Positions 1-8,676 of a stretch of 64,000 bases of DNA are shown here, piece by piece. The stretch is taken from positions 506,778-570,777 of the forward strand of contig CAYXHM010000002.1 of the NCBI GenBank assembly GCA_964464965.1, given 5' to 3'. Numbering within the stretch: position 1 is the stretch's first letter; the number at the start of each line of letters is the position of its first letter. The notes beneath the pieces are model-generated. The model saw nothing but the letters and a program-made list of their open reading frames with translations. It was not told where the DNA came from and ran no database searches. Made by a program: the position numbers and the translations under genes. Source of the stretch: UBA5543 sp964464965. GTDB taxonomy: Bacteria > Bacteroidota > Bacteroidia > Chitinophagales > Chitinophagaceae.

Positions 1-1653
1 CTGCTCAGTGGCCGCCGGGATATTATAGTAGTGGCATCGGTATCCTGCATATATGGTATGGGTAACCCAACTGAATATGCCAACGGTATCATCAGGTTTA
101 AGACAGGGGATAATATTGGCCGCAATGGTTTCCTGCATCACCTGGTCAGCTCGCAGTACATGCGCAGCCAGGGCGATTTTACGCGTGGTACCTTCCGTGT
201 AAAAGGCGATACGGTGGACATCAATCTACCGTATGTTGACTACGGCTACCGCATTACCTTCTTTGGCGATGAGGTGGAAGAAATAGAAAGCTTTGAACCC
301 GAAACTGGTAAGCGCATAGGGGTGATGGAGAACGCGGCCATATTCCCGGCCAACCTGTACCTGGCGCCAAAAGATATGCTGGGCCAGATCATCCACGAGA
401 TACAGGACGAGATGATGGCGCAGCACGACTATTTTAAAGAGATACACAAACCGCTGGAAGCGCAACGTATAAAAGAGCGCGTGAGCTACGACCTGGAGAT
501 GATACAGGAGCTTGGATTCTGCCCCGGTATTGAAAACTACTCACGCTTCCTGGACAGGCGTATGCCGGGTACAAGGCCATTCTGCCTGCTCGATTATTTC
601 CCGGACGACTTCCTGATGGTGATAGACGAAAGCCATGTAACCATTCCCCAGGTGAGTGGCATGTATGGGGGAGACCGCAGCCGCAAGCTGAACCTCGTGG
701 ATTTTGGTTTCCGCCTGCCCAGCGCGCTGGACAACAGACCGCTGAACTTTCATGAGTTTGAAGGGCTGTTGAACCAGGTAGTATTTGTGAGCGCTACCCC
801 GGGAGATTATGAATTACATCGCACTGGTGGTGTTGTAGTAGAACAGGTGGTGCGCCCTACAGGCCTGCTCGACCCGCCTATTGAGATACGCCCCAGCATC
901 AACCAGATAGACGACCTGCTGGACGAGATAGACAAACGCATAAAAAAAGGCGACCGTGTATTGGTAACCACACTCACCAAACGCATGGCCGAAGAGATGG
1001 ATAAATACCTGAAACGTATCGACATCAAAAGTAAATATATTCATAGTGAAGTAGATACGCTGGAAAGGGTGGAAATTTTGCGGGAGCTACGTTTGGGTAT
1101 TATTGATGTACTGGTAGGTGTAAACCTGCTGAGGGAAGGCCTTGACCTGCCGGAGGTGTCGCTGATGGCCATACTGGATGCAGATAAAGAAGGTTTTTTG
1201 CGGAATGAACGTTCACTGACGCAGATGGCCGGACGTGCGGCGCGAAATGTAAATGGCCTGGTGATATTCTATGCCGACCGTATGACGGACAGCATGCAGC
1301 GCACCATAGATGAAACCAACCGCCGCCGCGAAAGACAGATAAAATATAATACAGAACATGGCATTACGCCAATGACTATTAAGAAAAGTACGGAAGAGGT
1401 ATTTAAACAAACGTCAGTACTGGACATAAAAGGCTATGATGAGAATAATAAATATGCTATTCACGAAGAGCTGGCGCCACTTGCTGCTGAAGATGAGGTA
1501 GAATACAAAACCCATGCACAGCTTGAAAAAGCAGTAGCCAAAATAAAAAAGGAAATGGAAAAAGCCGCAAAGGAACTCGACTTTATGGAAGCGGCAAGGC
1601 TACGGGATAAAATGCTGACCATGCAGAAGGAGTTGGAGGGAATGAAGAAATAA
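1..1653 (+). CDS. uvrB: UvrABC system protein B, 5' end outside window
   Basis: This is the damage-verification helicase subunit of nucleotide excision repair. It is loaded by UvrA and recruits UvrC for the dual incision. The frame is open from base 1 with no start, so about 120-130 N-terminal residues, including the Walker A motif, lie outside the window. Visible parts are the motif II variant DESH at about 625-636, the MYGGDRSRK stretch after it, the helicase motif VI region RSLTQMAGRAARN at about 1213-1251, and a C-terminal UVR coiled-coil (DFMEAARLRDKM) that contacts UvrC. The ATG at 34-60 bases from the edge is internal. The 3' end is intact with a TAA stop. The family assignment is very secure. 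Confidence 0.97.
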   Translation: MLSGRRDIIVVASVSCIYGMGNPTEYANGIIRFKTGDNIGRNGFLHHLVSSQYMRSQGDFTRGTFRVKGDTVDINLPYVDYGYRITFFGDEVEEIESFEPETGKRIGVMENAAIFPANLYLAPKDMLGQIIHEIQDEMMAQHDYFKEIHKPLEAQRIKERVSYDLEMIQELGFCPGIENYSRFLDRRMPGTRPFCLLDYFPDDFLMVIDESHVTIPQVSGMYGGDRSRKLNLVDFGFRLPSALDNRPLNFHEFEGLLNQVVFVSATPGDYELHRTGGVVVEQVVRPTGLLDPPIEIRPSINQIDDLLDEIDKRIKKGDRVLVTTLTKRMAEEMDKYLKRIDIKSKYIHSEVDTLERVEILRELRLGIIDVLVGVNLLREGLDLPEVSLMAILDADKEGFLRNERSLTQMAGRAARNVNGLVIFYADRMTDSMQRTIDETNRRRERQIKYNTEHGITPMTIKKSTEEVFKQTSVLDIKGYDENNKYAIHEELAPLAAEDEVEYKTHAQLEKAVAKIKKEMEKAAKELDFMEAARLRDKMLTMQKELEGMKK

Positions 1654-1702
1654 CACCCAACCATCCTATAACATCATATGTCTTAAAATCAATACTTACT
1701 AA

Positions 1703-2236
1703 ATGAAAGGACCATTATTATCCATTCTGATGTTATTATCAATATCTGCATACAGCCAGAATACATCAAAAATAAGAAAACATGAGATCGGTGTCAGCGC
1801 AGGGGCATCTTTTCTTCTTCCCAAATATAACCCTGCCACACCAGGTCCAATGATTGCTTTAAACTATGTATTTAACAATGAACGATACCAATTTGGAGCG
1901 ACCGTTGAAGGAAGCCGGTTAAATAATGGCAATTACGTTTATTTTATACCCGCAGTTGTTGCTAATCGTAAGTTTAATGAAAGCAAGTCATATTTGTATG
2001 TGGGCGCAACAACAGGTGTCTTCATCGGGCGCAATACTATGTTTAATGCTGGTCATACGGGAATTGTACTGGGATTACAAGGTGGTTATGTTTTGAACGT
2101 GGGTAGCCGTATTTCATTCACTTCGCAGGTAGGCATTCGTGCGGTATACGCATGGTACTATGACGGTACTTTGGGTACGGTGGGAGAATTATTACCGCAT
2201 ATCCCAATTACAATCGGAATAAGATACCGGTTCTAA
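1703..2236 (+). CDS. Small outer-membrane beta-barrel protein, function unknown
   Basis: A 177-residue protein with a Sec signal peptide (about residues 1-18, ending AYSQ). Alternating hydrophobic strands rich in Tyr and Gly follow, and it ends in IGIRYRF, a C-terminal aromatic typical of BamA-inserted barrels. It resembles the 8-stranded outer membrane beta-barrel families common in Bacteroidota. No ligand or enzymatic motif is visible. Its stop codon directly abuts the stop of the next gene, which is on the opposite strand, leaving no room for a separate terminator. Barrel topology is inferred from composition and the terminus. Confidence 0.7.
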   Translation: MKGPLLSILMLLSISAYSQNTSKIRKHEIGVSAGASFLLPKYNPATPGPMIALNYVFNNERYQFGATVEGSRLNNGNYVYFIPAVVANRKFNESKSYLYVGATTGVFIGRNTMFNAGHTGIVLGLQGGYVLNVGSRISFTSQVGIRAVYAWYYDGTLGTVGELLPHIPITIGIRYRF

Positions 2237-2896
2237 TCAGCCCACCACCTCATTTATATCCTTATTCTCCAAATGAACCTTATCACTACCATGCAAAACA
2301 ACGTTGATCATAGCCTGCCCAACTTTGGCGGAGTCGGTTACAGAATTCATCTTACTCATCAGCGGGAAGAAGGGCCGCAGTATCACGTAAAAGAAGTTGT
2401 ACAATGGTGTTTTAGACTTCACGCCCTTTACCGGCAGTATTACACCGGGGCGGAACATATAAGCGGCTTTAAAAGGCATTTTCAGCAGGGCGTTTTCGGT
2501 TTTGCCTTTCACCCGCGCCCACATTATACTGCCCTTCTCCGTACTGTCTGTACCACTGCCCGAAACATATATAAAAGTCATATCGGCATTGATAACGGTT
2601 TCTGCAAAATGCAGTGTCAGGTCGTAGGTAGGTTTGGTATAGGCTTCTTCGCTCATACCAACAGAAGATACCCCCAGGCAAAAGAAACAGGCGTCATAAC
2701 CCTGCAATTGTTCCTGTACAGGTTGCAGGTTATAAAAATCCTTATGGATAAGCTCTTTCAGTTTAGGGTGTTGCATACCTATGCTGCTACGGTTGATGAT
2801 GAGCACCTCCGATACTTCGGGGTGTTCCAGGCATTCCAGCAATACGCCTTTGCCCACCATACCGGTAGTCCCTGTAATGATCACTTTCAATCCCAT
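2237..2896 (-). CDS. NAD(P)-binding Rossmann-fold protein (atypical SDR)
   Basis: A 219-residue protein that starts with the dinucleotide-binding motif GTTGMVGKG, followed by an acidic or polar loop after beta-2 (INRSS), which favours NADP or NAD in the atypical SDR / NmrA-like group. A YVSGSG strand appears near residue 107. The classical catalytic YxxxK is not evident: the equivalent region reads ARVKGKTE. It may therefore be a cofactor-binding sensor or a weak reductase rather than a standard dehydrogenase. It is convergent with the preceding barrel gene and divergent from the following GNAT gene. The substrate is unknown. Confidence 0.75.
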   Translation of the reverse strand: MGLKVIITGTTGMVGKGVLLECLEHPEVSEVLIINRSSIGMQHPKLKELIHKDFYNLQPVQEQLQGYDACFFCLGVSSVGMSEEAYTKPTYDLTLHFAETVINADMTFIYVSGSGTDSTEKGSIMWARVKGKTENALLKMPFKAAYMFRPGVILPVKGVKSKTPLYNFFYVILRPFFPLMSKMNSVTDSAKVGQAMINVVLHGSDKVHLENKDINEVVG

Positions 2897-2995
2897 GGTA
2901 TAAAGTTAGGACAAACAAAGTACCCATTAAACTATATTTGTTACGTTTAAAACAATTCTTATAAAGCATTATCTTACAGCCTCAAATACTATAGA

Positions 2996-4117
2996 ATGTC
3001 CGTAAAAATTCAACCTTGCGATACATCTGCTGATCTGAAGAAATTTGTGCAGTTTCCATATGACCTGTACAAAGGCAATAAGTACTGGGTACCGCCAATG
3101 AAAAAAGACGAGCTGAATTCTTTACAACCGGAGACCAACCCCGCATTTAAAACATGCGAGGCGCAATTCTGGATAGCTGTAAAAGATGGTAAAATAGCGG
3201 GCAGGATAGGAGCGATCATCAACAAGGCATATAACGAACAGGTAGGCACAAAACTGGGACGTATAACCCGTTTTGAGTGCATCAATGATAAAGAGGTAAG
3301 CAAAGCCCTGCTGGACACTGCTGAAAAATGGATAAAAGAACATGGCATGGAAGGTGTGCATGGCCCGCTGGGTTTCACCAACTTGGACCACCAGGCTGTG
3401 CTGATAGAAGGGTTCGACCACCTACCTTCTATCGCATCGGAATATCACCTGCCATATTACAAAGAGTTGCTGGAAAGCGCCGGCTATGAAAAAGAAAGAG
3501 ATTGGGTAGAGTTCAGGCTGAAGCTGGCTGATGCCATACCTGAAAAAGCGCTGAAGCTGAATGATATGATACAGAAGCGCTACAAACTGAAAGTGGTGCA
3601 TTTCAATACACAGGCGGAAATGAAAAACCATGCGCCCCGTGCATTCGAGTTGCTGAACAATGCCTTTGGCGACCTCTTCAGCTTTGTGAAGATGGACAAG
3701 GAGCTTTCAGATTTCTATATCAATAAATATTTCAGCATCCTCAATCCTAAGTTTGTAAAAATGATAGAGGATGAGAACGACAACCTGATAGGTTTCATCA
3801 TCAGCCTGCCATCGCTCAGCGAGGCTATGCAAAAAGCCGGGGGTAAATTACTTCCACTAGGCTGGTACCACATCATGCAGGCATTGAAGAAACCCAAAGT
3901 GGTGGACCTGCTGTTAACAGGTATTCACCCTGACTGGCAGGCGCAGGGTGTAAGCGCTATTCTCATTACAGAGCTGCAAAAGGTAATGATGGAGCATGGT
4001 GTAACCCATGTTGAAACCACGGGCATCATCGAAACCAACGAGAAAGCCATCAACCACTGGAAGAACTACGACCATATACAGCACAAGCGCAAAAGGTGCT
4101 TCATAAAGATGTTCTAA
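2996..4117 (+). CDS. GNAT-superfamily acetyltransferase-like protein, tandem-domain type
   Basis: A 373-residue cytoplasmic protein without a signal peptide. The N-terminal part (YDLYKGNKYWVPPM, then GRIGAIINKAYNE) and the C-terminal part (GIHPDWQAQGVSAILI, then ETNEKAINHWKNY) both follow GNAT-fold patterns. The C-terminal Q/R-x-x-G-x segment corresponds to the acetyl-CoA pyrophosphate loop. This architecture is a common Bacteroidota hypothetical of full length about 370-380. The acceptor substrate cannot be deduced. The ATG at 2996 sits after an AT-rich leader and is the only plausible start. It is a single gene, apparently not in an operon. Confidence 0.75.
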   Translation: MSVKIQPCDTSADLKKFVQFPYDLYKGNKYWVPPMKKDELNSLQPETNPAFKTCEAQFWIAVKDGKIAGRIGAIINKAYNEQVGTKLGRITRFECINDKEVSKALLDTAEKWIKEHGMEGVHGPLGFTNLDHQAVLIEGFDHLPSIASEYHLPYYKELLESAGYEKERDWVEFRLKLADAIPEKALKLNDMIQKRYKLKVVHFNTQAEMKNHAPRAFELLNNAFGDLFSFVKMDKELSDFYINKYFSILNPKFVKMIEDENDNLIGFIISLPSLSEAMQKAGGKLLPLGWYHIMQALKKPKVVDLLLTGIHPDWQAQGVSAILITELQKVMMEHGVTHVETTGIIETNEKAINHWKNYDHIQHKRKRCFIKMF

Positions 4118-4160
4118 CGCATCATGCAATATTGCTACTGCCATTGCGTTATTGGCTTGC

Positions 4161-4829
4161 ATGTTTTGGCGTAAGGTATTGGTAGCGGGATTATTACTTG
4201 TAAGCGGTGATGTTGTTGCACAACCATACGCAGGGGTCAACACGTTTTTTGCTTATCCCTTCGACTTAACCAAGCAAGGGTTTTATAATACTGCTTCAGC
4301 CGGGTTCAGCGTAAATGTTGGGTACCGGCCGCGTTCGGGCAGGGTATATCCTTCAGGTAGTTTCAGCCTGAGTTATGTGCAGCAACCTGTTTATTCCCAA
4401 TTAAACGCAATCAGTACGGAATCTGTTTATAAAAACTTCGGAATAAGCCTTAACTACATCCTGCATAATGATGATAAGAGAGAACTGATTTTTTACGGAG
4501 GTATAAATGCTATGGGGATATCTATAAACTCTGTTCATGTAGCATCTAACGGGAATAGCGCAGAACTACAGTTAGTAAGCGATGGTATCAATTATTTATA
4601 CCCGGGGGTACACGCAGGGTTCCGTTACATAGGTAGTTTAAAGGTGCGCAATCTTTACTGGACTACAGATGCATACGTAGGCTACATACGTGTATTTGAA
4701 AGTAATAACTACAGGCTGGTAAGCGATAATTATTATGAAGATGTAACTATCGAGGGTAATGTGTTAAACCCTGCAATAATGTTGGGGATACAGTATGTTT
4801 TTGAGAAACGCGCTAAGTCACACTTTTAA
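4161..4829 (+). CDS. Predicted outer-membrane beta-barrel protein
   Basis: About 222 residues from the ATG at 4161. A TTG nine bases upstream also keeps the frame open, but the ATG gives a cleaner signal peptide (MFWRKVLVAGLLLVSG, cleavage near VVAQ). The mature part has alternating Tyr/Gly-rich strands and ends with a strand-like IQYVFEKRAKSHF. It has no recognised catalytic or binding motif. Its 3' end overlaps the 3' end of the convergent batA by 17 bases. The role is unknown; a porin-like or structural envelope protein is plausible. Confidence 0.62.
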   Translation: MFWRKVLVAGLLLVSGDVVAQPYAGVNTFFAYPFDLTKQGFYNTASAGFSVNVGYRPRSGRVYPSGSFSLSYVQQPVYSQLNAISTESVYKNFGISLNYILHNDDKRELIFYGGINAMGISINSVHVASNGNSAELQLVSDGINYLYPGVHAGFRYIGSLKVRNLYWTTDAYVGYIRVFESNNYRLVSDNYYEDVTIEGNVLNPAIMLGIQYVFEKRAKSHF

Positions 4830-5826
4830 ACACAGTATATCTCAGCACCATTTCCAGCAACAGGCTTGTAATAGCTATTAATGCAAATGGGAAGAACAGC
4901 TCTGCATAGTGTTTGTAGCTGCTTACTTCTATCTTGGTTTTTTCAAGCTGGTCTATTTCTGTATATACAGATTGCAAAGATTTATTACTGGTAGCACGGT
5001 AGTATTTACCGCCCGTTTCCTTCGCTATTTTTTGCAGCAGGGCCTCATCTATCTGTACCGGCATCATTTGCTTCTGCATGCCAAACGGCGTTTGCACGGG
5101 GTATGGTGCCTGCCCTTCGCTACCTACACCTATGGTATATACACGCACTTTATAACGCTTGGCAATTTCCAGCGCCGTGCTGGGGTCTATCAACCCGGTG
5201 TTGTTTACACCATCCGTTAGCAGTATCAGTACACGGCTTTTTGCCTTGGATGCGCGCAGGCGGTCAACACCTGTAGCCAGGCCCATCCCTATAGCAGTGC
5301 CATCTACCAGCACACCACTTTTCACCTGGCTTATCTGCTCCTTCAGTACACTGTGGTCTATAGTAATAGGCACTTGTGTAAAGCTCTCGCCGGAGAAAAT
5401 TACCAGGCCCACACGGTCTGTAGGGCGTGCGTCCACAAAATTCATCGCCACCTTTTTAGCGGCTTCTATACGGTTAGGCTTCAGGTCTTCGGCCAGCATA
5501 CTGCCCGATACGTCTATCGACATCACTATATCAATACCTTCACTGTCTATAGATTCTGATACACTGCTCGATTGCGGCCTTGCAAGTGCGATAGCCAGGA
5601 ATGTAAGCGACACCACACGAAGCCAGAACATTGCGGGCCGCATACGTACACGCCATGTGGGTTTCACTTCTTTTATGCCAGATACCGTTGTCAGTCTTAT
5701 AGACGGACTGTCATACCGTTTCCTGCGGTACTGCCACCATATCATAAAAGGGATAAGCAGCAGCAACCCGAAGAAATACGGGTGCGCAAAGCTCATATGC
5801 TGCCAGTCAAATAGTCCCTTTATCAT
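4813..5826 (-). CDS. batA: BatA, VWA-domain membrane protein of the aerotolerance operon
   Basis: A 337-residue inner-membrane protein with a transmembrane segment near residues 16-31, a second near 63-82, a von Willebrand factor A domain from about residue 95, and a last transmembrane helix near 308-326. The metal-ion-dependent adhesion site is intact: DVSGS at residues 105-109, a Thr in the DGTAIG stretch, and the LTDGVNNTG segment. Bat proteins in Bacteroidota and spirochaetes work with MoxR ATPases and are linked to envelope or oxidative stress. The start overlaps the upstream gene's stop as ATGA, indicating translational coupling. An internal Met at residue 11 is an alternative start. 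Confidence 0.88.
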   Translation of the reverse strand: MIKGLFDWQHMSFAHPYFFGLLLLIPFMIWWQYRRKRYDSPSIRLTTVSGIKEVKPTWRVRMRPAMFWLRVVSLTFLAIALARPQSSSVSESIDSEGIDIVMSIDVSGSMLAEDLKPNRIEAAKKVAMNFVDARPTDRVGLVIFSGESFTQVPITIDHSVLKEQISQVKSGVLVDGTAIGMGLATGVDRLRASKAKSRVLILLTDGVNNTGLIDPSTALEIAKRYKVRVYTIGVGSEGQAPYPVQTPFGMQKQMMPVQIDEALLQKIAKETGGKYYRATSNKSLQSVYTEIDQLEKTKIEVSSYKHYAELFFPFALIAITSLLLEMVLRYTVFKSVT

Positions 5827-6776
5827 TGTTTGGTCGTGTTTTCGGTTACAACAGCAGGTGGTGTTTTCTGTACAAATTGCCGGGTAAGTTCCATAGCGTC
5901 CACATGCTCTTGCGGCAATGGCTCTGCTTTTGCGAACTTAGCCATATCGGCAGTTTGTAATATAGTGCTCAATGCCTCGTGGTGGCGCATCATCTCTTTA
6001 TGCTTACGCACAATTGCCAGCAGCTCATCTGTTGTCAGCTCCATAGCCTGTGTACGGAAACGCTCTTCGATATAATTGCGCAGTATATCAGTCAACTCAG
6101 TATAATAATCCTTTACCTGCCCCTGCTGCCACAGTTGTTTTTGTTCCAGTTCATTCAGCAGGCGTATTGCCTTTTCATTCACAGTTTCAACATATACCGG
6201 GGGCGCTGCCACAGGTACGGCTGCCTTCTTGTTTTTCCTGAAGTAGTATATGATAAAACATATCAGCACTATAGCAACTACCGCCCCAATGATATACCAG
6301 ATATAATCGCGCCAGGTCATTTTTACAGCAATGATGTCTGCTATTGGTTTAAAAGCCTGCGTGGTGTCTACAGCTACGGTATTCACAATCAGTGCAAAGG
6401 AATCTGTAAGTATGGTATATGCCTGCCCGTTTTGCGGTACAGAGGTAAAGGTGAATGACGGTATCGTAAACATACCTGAATCCCAGCCTGTTATCAGCAA
6501 CCGCTGTTTGTACAGGGTAAGGCCATCTTGCTGTACAGTATCTATCTTACCTTTTTCTACTATTTCCAGGTTATTAAAGGTATCGGGCATTACCGCCCAT
6601 ATCAGCCTTTCATTATTTGCAGGTTTTGCTTCTATAAAAAGACGCACCTGGTCGCCCACGGTTATCTGCCTTGCGTCTATTTTTGCTGTTACGGCAGATT
6701 GCGCAACGGCATTTACTACAGGCAGCATAGCCAGCAGCAGGGTAATGACATAATATGTACGATTACTGTTTCTCAT
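5823..6776 (-). CDS. BatD-like periplasmic/membrane protein of the bat operon
   Basis: A 317-residue protein with a signal peptide (about 1-26), a periplasmic beta-rich region with the BatD-like opening AKIDARQITVGDQVRL, a single transmembrane helix at about 157-179 (YIIGAVVAIVLICFIIYYF) and a basic, helical cytoplasmic tail with a TELTDILRNYIEERF segment. This topology matches the short BatD / DUF4381-type proteins found between DUF58 and BatA genes. It lies 3 bases after the DUF58 gene and overlaps batA by 4 bases, so the three form one transcription unit. It probably contacts the VWA proteins in the membrane. Confidence 0.75.
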   Translation of the reverse strand: MRNSNRTYYVITLLLAMLPVVNAVAQSAVTAKIDARQITVGDQVRLFIEAKPANNERLIWAVMPDTFNNLEIVEKGKIDTVQQDGLTLYKQRLLITGWDSGMFTIPSFTFTSVPQNGQAYTILTDSFALIVNTVAVDTTQAFKPIADIIAVKMTWRDYIWYIIGAVVAIVLICFIIYYFRKNKKAAVPVAAPPVYVETVNEKAIRLLNELEQKQLWQQGQVKDYYTELTDILRNYIEERFRTQAMELTTDELLAIVRKHKEMMRHHEALSTILQTADMAKFAKAEPLPQEHVDAMELTRQFVQKTPPAVVTENTTKQ

Positions 6777-6779
6777 GTA

Positions 6780-7649
6780 TTACCGGGCTTTAAAGAAGCC
6801 TTGCAGCGCTTTTACATAATCTTCATTGGTACGTATGCTCAGCAGTGATGCGCCGCTTTTGCGAAACGACTGCTGGCAATATTTTTTATGTTGTTCAAAC
6901 CGGTGCACATAGTTGGCCCTTACGGCACTATCGCTGCTGTCCAGCCACACCATCTGTCCTGTTTCAGCATCTGTCACTTGTATCAGCCCCGCATCGGGCA
7001 GCTCACGGTCGTGCTTGTCATATACCTGTATGCCCACCAGGTCGTGCTTACGGGCTGCCAGTTGCAGTGGTTTTTCATATTGTTCACTTATAAAATCGCT
7101 GATGGCGAAAGTGATGGCTTTCTTTTTCTGGATATGCGTAAGAAATTCCAGCGCAGCGGCAATATTTGTACCCCCTGTCTGGCTCGGTTCTAATGCTATC
7201 AGTTCGCGTATGATACGCAGGATGTGAGAACGGCCTTTTTTAGGCGGTATAAATTTCTCCACCTTATCGCTGAAGAATATTACGCCTACTTTATCATTAT
7301 TGGTGGTGGCAGAAAAAGCAATCACAGCGCATATCTCCGTTATCAGTTCGCGCTTCAGCCTTTCCTGCGTACCGAATAGCGAACTGCCGCTGATATCTAC
7401 CAGCAACATGACTATCAGTTCACGTTCTTCTTCAAAAACTTTTACATAAGGTGTACGCAGGCGCGCGGTTACGTTCCAGTCTATAGCCTTCACATCGTCC
7501 CCATGCTGGTACTCACGCACTTCGCTAAAGGACATACCCCTGCCCTTAAAGGCTGAATGATACTCCCCGGCAAATATATGGTTGCTCAGTCCTTTGGTCT
7601 TAATTTCTATCCGCCTTACCCTTTTCAGTATTTCTGATGTGGTTAGCAT
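6780..7649 (-). CDS. DUF58 domain protein (MoxR-associated)
   Basis: A 289-residue cytoplasmic protein. The DUF58 signature is present at about residues 37-63 (GRGMSFSEVREYQHG, then DDVKAIDWNVTAR), followed by a VWA-like core with DISGS at 85-89. DUF58 proteins are partners of MoxR-family AAA+ ATPases in chaperone-like complexes. Here the gene opens the three-gene bat operon. No moxR gene is present next to it: the upstream neighbour is a divergent lipoprotein gene, so the ATPase must be encoded elsewhere if it exists. Confidence 0.88.
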   Translation of the reverse strand: MLTTSEILKRVRRIEIKTKGLSNHIFAGEYHSAFKGRGMSFSEVREYQHGDDVKAIDWNVTARLRTPYVKVFEEERELIVMLLVDISGSSLFGTQERLKRELITEICAVIAFSATTNNDKVGVIFFSDKVEKFIPPKKGRSHILRIIRELIALEPSQTGGTNIAAALEFLTHIQKKKAITFAISDFISEQYEKPLQLAARKHDLVGIQVYDKHDRELPDAGLIQVTDAETGQMVWLDSSDSAVRANYVHRFEQHKKYCQQSFRKSGASLLSIRTNEDYVKALQGFFKAR

Positions 7650-7808
7650 AGTGCAAAGTCGAAAGTTACGATAAAAATGAACTTTAAAATATTATGCTTG
7701 TTCCGCAGTTCATTCCGGGCAACAAATGTAGCAGATAGTGTTTTTATATGTCTGAAATAAATGCTAAAAATTTTGTGAAAATGCTTCGGTATGCCCCCTT
7801 ATTAAACG

Positions 7809-7816
7809 TAGTTTTG
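7809..7816 (+). promoter_or_regulatory. Candidate Bacteroidota -7 element
   Basis: TAGTTTTG matches the TAnnTTTG consensus of the Bacteroidota primary sigma factor and lies 27 bases before the start codon of the lipoprotein at 7843. No clear TTG at -33 was seen, so the assignment is tentative. Confidence 0.4.
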
Positions 7817-7842
7817 TAGAACCCATCTAAAATATAACAGTT

Positions 7843-8661
7843 ATGAAAAATGTATTGTATTGTTTAGTAGCAGGAACTTTGATGATGACTGCCTGCAATG
7901 ATGAACCTAAACAGGAAAACACAGAAGAAGTTGCACCCCCATCTGTAACAGTAAGTGATGTACAGGGCTCTCCTGAATATGATGGTGCAACCATCGGGAT
8001 AGGAGATGTGAAAGCTGAACCTTCCGGGGATAGTGTAAAAGTTACTTTCAACTTCGATGTGAAAAACTATGAGCTGAAAAGCCAGACTGCTGACGCTGCA
8101 AGCAAAATGTGTAACAATTCAGACCAGGGGCAACACATACATTTCATTATGGACAATGCGCCTTATGCTGCACTGTACGAACCCACACATACTGTAAGCC
8201 TTGCTAAAAACAGCGAGCATTACCTGATGGCTTTCCTGTCGCGCTCCTATCATGAGTCTTTAAAAACAAAAGGCGCTGCCTTGGTATATCATTTTAAAGT
8301 AGATGAAAATGGCAAAGTGCAGAAAATGGATGACCCCGCAACTCCTATGGTTTTCTACAGCAGGCCAAAAGGTGACTATGTAGGCGAGGCAAACACTAAG
8401 AACCTGCTGCTGGACTATTATGTATGGAATACAACTTTAGGCAATGATAGTAACCATGTACTGGCACATATTAAAGGCAATGGTGTAGATACTACCATGA
8501 CTATGAAAGACTGGCGTGCACAGTTCCTGCATAATATGCCCATGGGTAAATCTAATATAACACTGACGCTCGCTGATAAAGACGGCAAGAAAGTGGATGG
8601 CCCGATGACAGAGGTGACAAGGGAGTTTGGCTTGTCTGCAGATGAACCACTGGCACAATAG
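7843..8661 (+). CDS. Lipoprotein of unknown function (phosphopeptide-binding-like)
   Basis: A 272-residue protein with a lipoprotein signal peptide and the lipid-modified Cys at residue 18 (LMMTAC). The mature region opens with an acidic Glu/Pro/Val linker, then a domain with the segment GQHIHFIMDNAPYAALYEP at about residues 100-118. In Bacteroidota, similar proteins are often labelled phosphopeptide-binding protein, but no function can be read from the sequence. The His-rich GQHIHF motif could bind a ligand. Fifteen bases separate it from the glycosyltransferase downstream, so the two may be co-transcribed. Confidence 0.65.
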   Translation: MKNVLYCLVAGTLMMTACNDEPKQENTEEVAPPSVTVSDVQGSPEYDGATIGIGDVKAEPSGDSVKVTFNFDVKNYELKSQTADAASKMCNNSDQGQHIHFIMDNAPYAALYEPTHTVSLAKNSEHYLMAFLSRSYHESLKTKGAALVYHFKVDENGKVQKMDDPATPMVFYSRPKGDYVGEANTKNLLLDYYVWNTTLGNDSNHVLAHIKGNGVDTTMTMKDWRAQFLHNMPMGKSNITLTLADKDGKKVDGPMTEVTREFGLSADEPLAQ

Positions 8662-8676
8662 TATTTTTAAAACTGA

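Noticed and set aside
2273..2950. 225-codon open frame on the plus strand
   Set aside because: It lies antisense to the well-supported Rossmann-fold gene, has no ribosome-binding site or recognisable motif, and has an implausible amino-acid composition.
5159..5887. 242-codon plus-strand open frame across batA
   Set aside because: Antisense to the intact batA and BatD-like genes, with Ser/Ile-rich composition typical of shadow frames.
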